Below are positions 10,451 through 22,846 of a stretch of DNA of 64,000 nucleotides, piece by piece. The DNA lies in assembly GCA_003833135.1 (NCBI GenBank), contig QZLH01000152.1, positions 21,481 to 85,480 of the forward strand. Direction: 5' to 3'. The translations under genes and the position numbers were made by a program. The stretch is from Oehlia diaphana (taxonomy: Eukaryota > Glomeromycota > Glomeromycetes > Glomerales > Glomeraceae). Numbering within the stretch: the first letter of the stretch is position 1; each line of letters starts with the position of its first letter. Below the pieces are notes generated by a model that did no database searches, was not told the DNA's origin, and was given only the letters and a program-made list of their open reading frames with translations.

Positions 10451-13116
10451 CACATTGAAGGCGGACGTGTAATTGCTTTTAACCATGTTTGAAATATATG
10501 ATTACATCATAACTGGTAGTGTGACATCACACGCTCATACCCATATTTTTTACACTTTTATTATGATTTATTTTGTTATGGCTTATAAGAATAAAATGGT
10601 TTATTATATTAGATATATTGTAATTGTAATACAAATAGTTTAACGTTAAATTCATTATTCTAAATATTATAACATATAATTAATTCTTAATACCTAATTA
10701 ACTTATTTCTTGCTTCTTTGATTCCAATCTTTGTGGTTAATTTTATCAAAATACGTTGTCCTTTTAACGCATCCTGTAGTAACTGATTTCAAACTCAGGA
10801 AATATTCCTAATTACTACTGAATCAGTAAATGTTTAGAATTAGTTACAAATCACCACAAAAAACGATAAAATATACAAGATGACTTACGATTGAAAGATT
10901 TAAGAGTTATATCAGAATATAATCGTATCGTAATTCGTATAATAGTGCCATAACTGCCATTACGGTCTTACGGATAAATACAAGTAGTAAAAAAAAAATC
11001 TGTTGATGGATGAATATTCTAATACAATTAATATTCCATGAGAAACCATGGATACTTCTAGAATAATTCACGTAATGGAATCCCAATCCTAAATATGGTT
11101 AAAAATAAATTTTTCCATGAGCAGCATTATATCAGATATTGATATTCCTTGAGGCACCTACCACAAAAGTAGAGTTCTATTTGGAAATCTGAAATACGCC
11201 TTCTGGTTCATCCCACAATATTGTGACCCATTAATAGTTATATTGAGTTATATTGAGTTATATCGAGTTATATTCAACAATATCATCTTTCATTAAAAAA
11301 AAAAAAAAAAAATTAATTATATATCTCAATAATTTAAATTTCTTTTATAAAATTATGTATTAAAATACCATTTAAATGCTGTTGGTTCATCATTATCTAT
11401 CTATCATCTTGAAAATTTTTTTTTTTTTTTATAATAAATATTGTCTTAAAAATATGAGTTGAAGAATGGCGTTTGTGTGTTTAAATAATAGTGGTACCAC
11501 TGGAAATATTTATAACAAATACTTGGGTTGAATGTTTACTTGATGCAGTAATAGGTATTGTGACGATATGATCGACCATGAAATTTTAGGTTAACGTAAT
11601 AGTACATCGGACATAAGTCCGATGGATAAAAAAAGAAATTGTTAAATGCTATGATTAAAAAGGTCTTATACAAAATAAATTAGAATTACGTTTTTGTGTT
11701 TCCAAACATTTTTTATTGGACCGTGAAGATTGACATGATTTTGGGAATTTTAAGATCACAATAATACAAGTTTTATGTATAACGACGTTAAAAGTAATTT
11801 ATAGAAATATTAAAATTCGTTAGTAATCCATTTTATAGCCACATCAAAGTTGATATTGGGAATGGCTCATATCTCGCTCAACATTTTTTTAATAAATACT
11901 AGTATGAAATCGAGAAATAGGTACGTAAAGGAATTATTGTAAAGGCGCAATAAATCAAACTAAGCCATAAGTAAAAAACAATTGGCTTTGATTAGATGCA
12001 TTCGTTTTATTGGAAAATACTTTTTTCTTCCAAAAGTTGTACAAAATCAAATTACTTCTTTTATTCTCATTTTTTTCTTTTTTTTTATGAATATTTATGA
12101 AAATAATATATTTATCATTCTTTTTTTTCGAAATTAATTCACTATTTGTCGACTCATTACATTAAAGAATACAACTAGTTCAAACTTATTCGAAATCGTA
12201 AATTCACATTACCGTTATTGGGATGGATAAATTGATCTGAAAAATCTTACTGGATTATTAAATTGTTATTCATTAAATAAAAACTGTTTTTGACTAACTG
12301 AAAAAACCCGATTGATTTACGTCATTATACATGATTGATGATTGGCTCGTGAAAATTCCGATTTTTGAAAAAATACGAAAACTTTTTAAGGTTCTGGATT
12401 TTATCATTACGAATCAGGAATAGAATAAAATAATAATTAATTATTAGAGTATAGAATATTTAAAAAATTTTAAATATAAATTTTATTTATTTATTTATTT
12501 TATTTTCTTGAGAACGAACGATGTATTTAATTTTTAATAAATTTTTTACTCTATAAATTTATAAATTAAAAGAAAAAAAACCCGTTATATCAGTAATACC
12601 ACTATACCAATAATTCTTTGAAGAAATAAAGTACATGAATATATAATTTTAGATCTCATTATGATCGACATAGATAAAGGGGCTAATATCGGTTAAAGAC
12701 CGAAATAGTCATTCCTCCGTTACAATTTTAAACAAGATCTTTCACGTTTTCAAAAAACATATTCCAAAAAATACAAGGAGGATTCGGGATAATTTTCGGT
12801 CATTTTACTTTACTTTTTTTATTTTTTTTTTTTTTTATTTTTTTTAGAGAGAAATATTTTATAATAAAATTGTTTATTTAAAATAAATAAGAAGAGATTA
12901 CAATAATAATAGGTATTTTAATTTATGTTAGAATTTGTTTAAAACTACAAATAATTTTAAAAAAAAAAAAAGTTACAAAAATTCAAAATTTTAATAGAAA
13001 ACCAAACGTTTATGATTTAAACTAACCTAAATAAAAAAAAAAACCTAATAATATTGTCCTCTATAAAAAAAAAATTTTATAAGTGATATAAATGTTTTCT
13101 AAATTATTAAATAAAA
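10451..13116. other. gene-poor intergenic stretch
   Basis: No supported gene on either strand. Contains a GAGTTATATT triplication near 11238-11270, several A or T tracts, and a short palindrome (ATCGGACATAAGTCCGAT near 11605). The part from 12822 to 12940 is an exact copy of sequence beside the assembly gap (see separate entry). Confidence 0.4.
12822..12940. repeat. 119-bp exact duplicate of 20988-21106
   Basis: Every base from 12822 to 12940 equals 20988-21106 (offset 8166). The copy here lies 3' of the truncated F-box gene; the other runs straight into the N gap. Confidence 0.95.
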
Positions 13117-13851
13117 TTAATTAAAGAATAATTTTACACGTTTAACAATTTCTGTACGACAATTTAATGATTCTTCAAGAGATTCACGAATTGATTTATT
13201 TTGACAGTAAAACCAAACTTCATTTAAATGTTTTTGAGATTCAATTAATTTAATAATTCCAGAATAATTACTTGTTAAAACAAATAACTCCATTTTTCTA
13301 ATTAATCTACTTATTTTAGACAATCCTTCTAAAATATTTTGATTTTTATCATCAGTACTACAATAAAGAAATTGAAGTCCTGAGAAGCAATGTTCGGCTC
13401 CTGGAATAAGGTGAATTTGATGATTAAAATCTGATGGTATATAAAGATGAGTAACTTTTGTATTTCTATTAATAAATAATTCTAATATTTCATCTATAAT
13501 ATTAGAGATTTTATATTCTTCAACATTTCTTATCCTAAAAAGTAACTGTTCTAAGCGTGTTAAATTTAAATATCTAATATATCCAACATAATTAAATAAA
13601 GGTTTTTCCTGAAATGCAACTGGTGATAAAATACCTTGATATTTTAAATATTCTTTCGTTTCATTTGATAAATGCATAATAATTAAATTTATTGATTCTG
13701 TTTTAAAATATTTCAAAGCATTTTTCCATAGAATTGGAACCGTATTTTGACACCAAGTTTTGTTAACCAATAGACATGAATAAAGAGCTTTAACATCATC
13801 ATTTAATTCTTCTAATATCAAGAAAAGTACGTCATTATTGAGTTTCGACAT
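13117..13851 (-). pseudogene. C-terminally truncated F-box protein, 244 aa
   Basis: Starts MSKLNNDVLFLILEELNDD and keeps the whole F-box (SCLLVNKTWCQNTVPILWKN) and the segments collinear with its relatives (LFNYVGYIRYLNL, LFINRNTKVTHLYIP, HLIPGAEHCFSGLQFL). It ends after EESLNCRTEIVKRVKLFFN, where the relatives continue for about 220 more residues. No remains of the missing half are visible in the 280 bp downstream, so the 3' half was deleted rather than frameshifted. It could still be a functional short F-box protein that binds Skp1 without a target-binding region. Leader is A/G-rich, as in the other F-box genes. Confidence 0.75.
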
Positions 13852-16800
13852 TTGATTTTTTTTTATTTTTTTCTTTCTTTCTTTTTTATTTTAAAAAAAA
13901 ACAAATGTAAGGGAAGAAAAATTTTTTTTTCGAATATTGGTGTGTTATTTTTATACTTTAGGACACACTGTGCTTGTACGACAAACAATTCAGTTGTATA
14001 TCGATGATCTTGCCGTTTGTAATATTGATCTTCAATAACGTTTGGTTGATATTGTTGATATTGTTTCAATTAAATTTGATGACGCGATGGCGTAATATTT
14101 CTGTTTTTCATGGTTTTTTTTCTTTATATATATATAGAAATTTGTTTTTATTTAATATAAAAATTCCAAATATTAAAAAGAAAAACGTGCATATGAAAAT
14201 TTCTTATAATGAGTAAACTATAGTATATATATGCATAAGTGCAAATTTTTTTTTTAAAATAAAATTCGATGGGTTTAAAATTAGCCGGTACAAGTGTACA
14301 AAAGCTTAAATTTGGATTTCAAAGCAAAAATGTACAGTAATTGTGTTAAACTGTTAATATCTAATTAGTAATTCGGTAGATTGACCGGTTACTAATTCGG
14401 TTTTTTTAACCGACGATCTCATATCAAAAGACCAACCGCAGCCCGCAGTATCACTATAAATGATGCTTTCACTATGATAATTTGTGTATGGATAATAATA
14501 TCATTTCACTAATATGTCTTGAAACAATTTTTCGAATCATATTAATTTTGAACTTTTCCAAACAAACTGAATGCTGTTGTACCCAATTTTAATGAATGCG
14601 GGTTATTTCCGACTATATACACGAATTTTTTATAATGGATGTGGAATAATTTTTAAAGAAGAACTTTCAGTGATAATGTATTTTTTATTGTTAATATCTT
14701 GATCATTCGACATTGACATCATTTTTTTCGAATATGAACTTCCTATACACAAAGAATTGTTCTCAGATCTTATAAACATGTTGCATATCGATTATCGATT
14801 TTCGTCTAATACTCATACAATAGTGTTACGTCTATTTAATACATAAAATGAAAATAAACTAGCTAGAATTATCCTTTAATATAAAGCCATCTGCGCGACT
14901 ATCAATGACATTCTGAACTCGTATTAGTTTGCAATATTAATCACGTGATCCGTCCGAATTCTTTGATTCAAGTTACGTGAGTAGGAGTTCAATCTCAAGT
15001 CTCAACAATAAATACTACCTATAATGATTTTTCACACTTTTTTAAAAAATCCATCTAGTATTTGAATAAAAGAACGATAAACACATGTTATAACAGCATT
15101 TTTTGGTCGCAAATTTTATGTACCCTGGCAACAAAATACACCACTACAAAAAAACCATAATCATAGGAGCCATTGATCTCAGTGTATCATGTTTATTAAA
15201 TAATATTTACGACAAATGGTTATTATAGAATAATTTTCTTTTTATGAAACACGTGAATAAAAAATTACTAAGAAAACCCAATTTAGAATACGTTGTATGA
15301 TCTACTTCCCGCTAATCTATTTTGGTTAAAATATTCCTTTAGAACAACCGGATTCAATATATTGTAAGATGCCGTTAATGATTTAGCTGAGAATCTTTTT
15401 TTTAGTATAAAAAATTAAAATGGGGTGACTATGACATAATAATATCTGAATTTAGTCAACCTTTTAAGCATATTTAAAAAACAGAAAGGATTAACCGGTA
15501 AAAATCATGAGCTTATAAAATGATTTTCTTAAAAATGAGTATTTTTTTTACAAAAATTAAGATTGGTGAAAAAATGTATCTGCAATAAGGATAAATAAGG
15601 ATAATATAATCATGTTGAAATCTAATATTGCTTTGTAAAGGTATTTTTGAATGAAGTATTTTTTAATGTTAATTAACGCTGAAAATACTTTTTATTTAAT
15701 TAAATTTTCCTAAAACAAGGTTGAATTTTATGAAAACTAAAAAAGGTTTTATAATCCTGAGTAACCTGCTCCCTAGCTCTCCTTCCTCCTTTATTTTGAT
15801 TGAGACCTTAGAAGGTAAAACTTCTAAGCTGACTAGTTGGATGAAAAAAACATCCCTTTCAATCCCATGATATCTGTAGCCTTGAAGGTGAAGTTTATTA
15901 ATCATAAATTTTATATTCTTTTAAATATTTTTAATACTTTATATTAATATCGCTAGATTACAGTATATGATTTACATGAATCAGTCTCGCGATGATTTTA
16001 GTAGAAATATCACAGAATTTTAATTTTATTCATATAATTCAGAATTTTGGATCATCTGGACAAGCAGGTAGCAAGAAATTGCTTTTACTTTTTTAATTTC
16101 GCTGATCATATTATTAGTATCTCAAGTGCCGGACGAAGGATAGAGTATTACTAAGTCATAATTTTTCAAAATCTTGAGAAACCATACACGTATTCTCTTC
16201 GGACTCCTCCGTAACGACCAAAGAATCATAGGCCATATTCATAATCACTGGCGTTATTTTAAAGAATTTAAAATGACCCGCCCATGTTCTAACACTGTCT
16301 TCTAATATTGTAAAATCATGAGCGAGAATATGGACTCTGACCAGAATTTGGAAAAGGGACTCATGAAATTTTAAGATTTAATGTATTATTTATTTAGTCC
16401 TATTCTATTAGGAATAGAAAAGGCAATCAAAGATATATTTGTATATAAAATACTGAACATTATCAAACCAAACCATATTTACTAATAAAGCAATAGTAGG
16501 TGAATTAGTAAATTATTTTAATATTTTTTTTTTTTTTAAAAAAAAAGATGCATTTTCTTATTAATAGATTATGACTAACCTAAATCTTATAATTATTATT
16601 ACATTTTATTGGTGAAATTTATTATTCATAATATTTTGTAATGATAATAAAAAAATATTTATTTTGTTTTCTTAATTTTCGTACTCTGAATTTTTTATAA
16701 ATTTTCGTTCGGCGAAGATCATTTGTTTTGCCGTGATATTTTTACAAGGAGATAATCAAGAAATTTGATCCTTTTTATCTAAATTAGTCAATTCGCAATT

Positions 16801-18588
16801 CTCGTGTGTTATGCATTGTTTTATAAATCGGCAATTATGCCGAATAGCGTATATTTGTCTATTTGTATTATTTTAATTGTCCGAAGCGTTAGCGAAGAAC
16901 TATTTATTGTACTGAACAAGTTTAACCCCGTTTTTGTCCTTGTCACAATCGACAATTTTATTTCCTTTTTTGAATATGTATCACGATTTATGTAACATTA
17001 CCTATTTGACCCCTGAAATATGCCACAATGTAACGCGAAGGACTTAAAGTCTTAAACGGTTTCCGTTTTCCTAGTATGTATTAAAATATGGAGCTACCGG
17101 CGCCAAATAAAACATTTATAAACCTAGTACGATAATTTCAGAAAATAATTCTGCTAATAATCAAAAGAAATCAATTGATTTTACAATAACAAAACTTAAC
17201 ATAATTCAAACTTCGATGCACTGATACTGTTGCTTTAATGAAAAAATATAAACTATCGGTAGATTACTAGTCTAATTCTGACCGGAATTAAAATGGTTAA
17301 AAAAATTCCAAAAAAAAGAAAAATTAATTTGTAATTTCAGTTAATTTCAGCCAAATCGTTAACAAATAATGCTAGTGTAATTTTAAAACATCGGTACATA
17401 CTACATCGCGAGATTATATATAATATCGGTACAATGAATTGTGAATGGAATATTGAAAATTCATCGGTACAGTGCAATTATCTGAATGTAAAACACAATG
17501 TTTTTCAAATTATTAAATAAAGCGAAAATAAATGTTTTCTATCAAATAAAAATCAAATAAATCAAATGAACTTTCAAACCTTCTTTTCGCTCTTAAGTAA
17601 AACTTGTTGACTAGGAAAAAATACGAAAAATTCTTTGAGGTCGCACATAAAAGTCCACACCATGTTATTTTAAGAAATAAACGTGATTACAAATGACCAC
17701 ATTAATTACCAAAAGGATCCCTGCACTAAATTCTTAAATAACGATTGTAAAAAATTAAAAAATCAAACGAACTCTAGTTGATATTCTTTCGTTCCAATTA
17801 TTATTCAATCACAACTTTGTTAAAAAAAAGAACATATGAAATAATTCATCACAAAAATTATACCAATGTATAAACGCTAATATAATTATTGATTTTTCTT
17901 TTGATTAATCAACAATCATAGGACTTTTGCTTTTCTCCATTACCCAAAGTAGGCGTTATCCTAGTTATCTTGATCAGATATTTTACATCATCAAAGATAA
18001 TATAGATATTTTTTATTACAAAATAGTATAAAACAGTATAAATTTGATATATATTTTGATTTGTTATACAGTATAAAAGTACATAATTATTTAAATCACG
18101 TAACATGTACTGAATATATCCTTAATTTTTCTCTATTCAGCTCAGAAGTTGTTGCGTCAATTCTATTAATTCTATTCGTAAATCTTATTCCTTTAAATTT
18201 ATTTCACCTGGTTTGTTATCTTGAGATGAATAATAAAGTTTCATAAATGTTACATAAATACATGACAAAAACATTAGAATGCTTAACACAAAACTAGCTA
18301 TAAAATCATTGCAGAGAATTGAATTACGTTCTTTCTCTTCCAACCTATTGCACAATAAATCCCTATTTTTATGGAATAATATCGTGTTTAAGATAACTAA
18401 AAAATAAATAAATAATTCGATTAATAAAAAAAATTTTTTATTAATATTTTAACGCAAAAAAAAAAATCCGACTTTTAAAAAAAAATTAAAAATCATAAAA
18501 ATCACCTGTTAAAGACCACGTAAATAATAATATCCTAAATAAAGAAGGAAAATAAAAAATTCAGAATTAAATACTTATAATAAATATA
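13852..18588. other. 4.7-kb gene-poor stretch
   Basis: AT-rich, no supported gene. ORFs of 60-80 codons (13974-14216, 15696-15905, 16804-16995, 17909-18246) lack recognisable motifs and flanking splice sites. The one at 15696-15905 on the minus strand has the least biased composition and might be a gene fragment, but nothing confirms it. Confidence 0.35.
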
Positions 18589-19276
18589 TTATGTATTCTT
18601 AAATAAATTTTTTACATACGAGCTCATATTTTGGCTAATTAATTTATCCAATAATCCGATAGATTGTTTTACTTCTATTTCGATATTCTTGAGTTTATCA
18701 GCTTTCTGTATAAGTTTAACTCTTTTAACAGTCTTTTCACCTTTAATAATAACATATACTATAAAAAAAAAAAAATATTAGAGAAATTTGTATAAATCGT
18801 TACGAAACAATCTGCGTATTTTGAATTCTTTTTTAAATAATACATATAATACCTAATAGGGCAATTGATATTAATATCGTCGGCAGGCATACGATTGAGA
18901 TGATAAATCTATTTCTGAATTATTTCAAATAATAAATAATAAATAATAAATAATTTTTGGTTAATGTTTCAAATATTTAACATTATAAAAAAATTGGAAA
19001 ATTTTCACCCAATACTTACTTATCTCGAAGTAATTCAAATTCATTATTCAATTTAATATCAGTAGTAGGACTAAAAGAATCGTATAATATGATGTTCGAT
19101 ATTTCTAATAATTAATAATTTTAATTAATTTTCATTTTTTTCCATGAAATTTTAGGTAAAAAATATTAATATAATCTATAAGTATATCTATAAATATATA
19201 TACCAAGGGATAACAGGATGGTTGACAATATAAGTTGGAATATTCTCCAACGACGTAAAGTAATTGTGTCGTTCAT
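18589..19276 (-). CDS. small two-helix membrane protein, 4 exons, 129 aa
   Basis: Unrecognised gene built from splice sites. Exons 19276-19204, 19104-19020, 18914-18853 and 18758-18589; every intron is GT-AG (GTATAT, GTAAGT, GTATTA donors) and all phases match, giving 130 codons with no internal stop. Residues 12-32 and 55-78 (FIISIVCLPTILISIALLVY) are hydrophobic and likely cross a membrane; between them is a short polar loop with PTTDIKLNNEFELLRDK. The C-terminal 50 residues are Lys/Glu-rich, heptad-like (KLIQKADKLKNIEIEVKQSI) and probably an amphipathic helix on the cytosolic side. Splice junctions that preserve an open frame three times over are strong evidence for a real gene. No function can be assigned. 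Confidence 0.7.
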
Positions 19277-20954
19277 AATAAAATTATGTTCGTTGCGTTC
19301 TCTTTTTTTTGTGTTTATGTAAAATCGTAAAAAAAAAAAAAATATTATCAAAACACTTTAGTTTTTTTTTTAAAAAAAGAAAGTTTTGCTTTATTTAAAA
19401 AAAGAATCATTAAATTCAGACAAAACTTAATCTAAAAATTTTTTTTTTCAAAAAAGAAATTTATAAGAAAAAAAATCGTCTGACTGAAATTAAACACATT
19501 ATTATTTTTCACATTTTTTCACGCCATACCCGTATTTTAAATAAACAAATAAAATTAATTAACCTATTTATAAACTTGTTGATCATATTGTAAATGAACC
19601 GAATTTGGTAAATCAAATAAATGTGGCAACAAGATTTCTTTCTTGGCACCCTACAAATTCTTTGTTTACCAACACTTATTTATTTCGCCTAATATCAAAA
19701 AAGGAAAATCTTTAAAGTCAATTAATCCAATCGAGTAGATTTAAATTACGTAATTAATTAATTTAAAGTTTCTTCCGAAGTTATTTTTGAAACGATATTA
19801 TTGGTAAGAAATTCAATATAGAATATTTATTTTATTTATACATAATAAAATTACTTTTCAGAATTTTACTACATAGAACCGAAAACTTTTCGATATTGTC
19901 TAAACAAATCGAGTATTTCCGATGACGCACATTATTAAACACGAGAAGCAGAGTAAATCACGGAATTTTCAAATTCATGTAGAACTTGGCCTCGAATCAG
20001 GACGAGTAAATTCGAGAACTCAGAGTAACCCGAGCCAGGACTCGAGTCAGGACTCGAGTCAAAGCAATAGTGCGGGCCAAAATTATTTATAATTTTAACC
20101 AACTCCGCATGTGATACAGGCCGATATTACGAAAGTTCTGGCCGGAATTACCGATCACGTGTTATTCGAGTCCTTGAATTCATCTATATAAATTGTCATT
20201 TACCTTCCCTTCCGCTTTATATTTATTTATTAAAATAAAAAATAAAATTATGTACTGACATGATTGTCCGGAGTGTTAGCTTTACTGTACTGTAATTAGG
20301 GATGGGACGACTCTATCGGTTCGGTTTTCGGTTTCACGAACCGGAACGAGTCGACTACTGACCGAACCGGCTCTAATATTCCATAATTCCGGCCAGAATT
20401 ATATGATCTGCATAAAATTTCTTTTTTTGGAAATTTGGAAATTTGGCAGCGTCACGTGATATGATTGGCCAAACCGACTTTCAGAGTCGACTCTCATGGA
20501 ACCGTTCGTTCTAATATCGATGAAAAATTACAAATAAAATTTCGCCCGATCAGGCTTTGCCTGTTGTTTTTTAATATTTATTTTTTATTTTTTATTTTTT
20601 TTGATCAATGCTAGTTACTTCGCAATGATCATCTCCGGCTCAAAATAACTTTATAACCTGTAATCCACATACATTTATTTTATTACATTCGCTCGTAGAT
20701 TGAGGAAATTTCTCGTTTCATATATTTACTTATTTATTGGCAATGTGTACCTAAAGTCTTTAATTTAAAATATTTTGGCAAACAAATCATACCATTATGG
20801 ACGGCACAGATTCATTGAGTTGGTTGAAGCTAAAGACCTGATGCAGGGGAACATTGGGACTAGGAATAACCGACCGCACCCGTGATATGTTTATCATCAC
20901 AATTTGGGATAGGGTTTACTTTATTTTTATATTTAGTTGTGCACATTTTCACGT
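19277..20954. other. intergenic with local repeats
   Basis: No gene seen. Holds tandem CAGGACTCGAGT copies at about 20035-20060 and, from about 20298, a stretch starting TAGGGATGGGAC followed by self-complementary CGGTTCGG/CCGAACCGG words, similar to the left end of the hAT-type MITE at 51074. No matching right end was found, so it is at best a broken element. Confidence 0.35.
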
Positions 20955-20985
<31 letters not shown>

Positions 20986-21106
20986 TTTTTTTTTTTTTTT
21001 TTATTTTTTTTAGAGAGAAATATTTTATAATAAAATTGTTTATTTAAAATAAATAAGAAGAGATTACAATAATAATAGGTATTTTAATTTATGTTAGAAT
21101 TTGTTT
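20955..21106. repeat. A-run/T-run junction and duplicated flank next to gap
   Basis: About 27 A followed by about 20 T, then the 119-bp segment identical to 12822-12940, then N. A long A/T hairpin is a typical place for reads to fail or for contigs to be joined wrongly. Confidence 0.85.
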
Positions 21107-21438
21107 NNNNNNNNNNNNNNNNNNNNNNNNNNNNNNNNNNNNNNNNNNNNNNNNNNNNNNNNNNNNNNNNNNNNNNNNNNNNNNNNNNNNNNNNNNNNNN
21201 NNNNNNNNNNNNNNNNNNNNNNNNNNNNNNNNNNNNNNNNNNNNNNNNNNNNNNNNNNNNNNNNNNNNNNNNNNNNNNNNNNNNNNNNNNNNNNNNNNNN
21301 NNNNNNNNNNNNNNNNNNNNNNNNNNNNNNNNNNNNNNNNNNNNNNNNNNNNNNNNNNNNNNNNNNNNNNNNNNNNNNNNNNNNNNNNNNNNNNNNNNNN
21401 NNNNNNNNNNNNNNNNNNNNNNNNNNNNNNNNNNNNNN
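21107..21438. other. assembly gap, 332 N
   Basis: All bases are N. The right side resumes in a run of about 28 A. Confidence 1.
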
Positions 21439-21469
<31 letters not shown>

Positions 21470-21894
21470 ATTTTCTTTACTATATATTTTATAAATCTAA
21501 AGTATAATGTCAAAGATACACATCGTGTTTTATTTGTATATATTATAATATTTTTTAGGGAATTTCTAAACGTCGCCTGGGCGATCATCGCCTGGGTTTT
21601 TTATTCAAATATGTTACTTGATGTACAGTACAATATATAGAGTAAATTTATTAATCGGCTGATGTAATTTTTGATTGGTTAAACTTAAAATTTTATCACA
21701 AAGATATTTAAAAAAAAATTTTTTTTGCAAGTATATTTATTCAAAATAATCTTATCTAATGAAATTTTATTTGCGAATATTAAAATTTAATCACACATTT
21801 ACGATTTTAAAGAAAAATCACCGTATTTATTTTAATGAAGTATACAAATAAAAGAAATAATAACAATTAATAAAAAAGATAAGTAAATTACAAT

Positions 21895-22200
21895 GATCAA
21901 GGAGAAAGGTGCTAAAAAAATGAAATAACAATGGAGTAATGGAAAGTAATAGAAGATGAAAGGGAGTAAAAAAGAGTAATGAGAAGTGATAGGAAACAAA
22001 AAGGAGAAATAGGTCATGATGGGAGACGAAGAGGAGTGATGGGAGATGAAAAGGAGTAATAGGAGACAAAAAGAAGTGATGGGAAGATGAAGAGGAGTGA
22101 TGGGAGACGAAAAGGATGGAATAATGAGAAGTAATAGAAGTTGAAAAATGATGAGAGACAAAAAATAAAAAATGATCATGATAGGGTTAGGTAATGATAG
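21895..22200. repeat. degenerate purine-rich minisatellite
   Basis: Repeated words GGAGTGATGGGAGA(C/T)GAA and GGAGTAATAGGAGACAAAAAG with about 20-bp periodicity. The minus-strand ORFs here (Ser/Phe/Leu-rich) are by-products of the repeat. Continues more weakly to about 22400 as TTTCGTTTCT on the minus strand. Confidence 0.7.
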
Positions 22201-22295
22201 GAAACCAAGTAAAAAATTAAAAAGAAATGAAGTTAGTAAGAAACGAAATATAAGATAGAAACGAAATAAAAAAATAATAATAATAAAAAACATAC

Positions 22296-22551
22296 CTTTA
22301 TTAATTGTAGAAACGAAAAACCTAAAATATCTAAAAAAAATTTGAAATAAAATTAGTGAAAACGAAATATGAAACAGTAACAAAATAAAAACAAATAAAA
22401 AAATGAGACATTGAAAAACAACTGAACCTCAATTGCAGAACCGGAACCTAAAAATAATGAAATAGAGTTAGTAAGTAACTAAGTGTAAGAATGTAAGTTA
22501 GAAATAAAAATAAAAGAAAAAGAAAAATACCTTGAGACTGAAAGAACGAAC
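22296..22551 (-). other. possible microexon cluster A
   Basis: Three blocks bounded by splice-like signals on the minus strand: 22551-22531 (21 nt), 22447-22428 (20 nt), 22321-22296 (26 nt), each preceded by (T/C)TAG-type ends and followed by GTATTT, GTTCAG or GTATGT. Joined they stay open for 22 codons. Because the area is a degenerate repeat of TTTCGTTTCT, chance is a real alternative. Confidence 0.2.
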
Positions 22552-22846
22552 CTATACTGAAAACGAGCTTCGATAGTCATGTGGCCAATCTGGCCAATCA
22601 AAAATATTAAATCTGTCACGTGATCGAAGACACAATTCCCTACTAAAATATGTCAACCATAAAATTGATGATCGAAAAAAAAAAAAACTCTTTCTCCTTT
22701 CTCCCATTTTGTTTGTATTCCGCAGTAATATTTTTGCAAGTTCATATATTAGTTTTCTAAGAAAACTCAAAGGAAAAGAGGCTCTTTACGGGCGCCTCGG
22801 GCAAACGATGAGGTTTTTGTTACTTTACTGTCCATATCCAAGGACT

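Noticed and set aside
21091..21640. ORFs spanning the N gap on both strands
   Set aside because: They consist mainly of unknown residues plus poly-Lys or poly-Phe from the A tract.
21827..22383. Minus-strand ORFs of 80 and 183 codons
   Set aside because: Ser/Leu/Phe-rich output of the degenerate purine-rich repeat read on the other strand.
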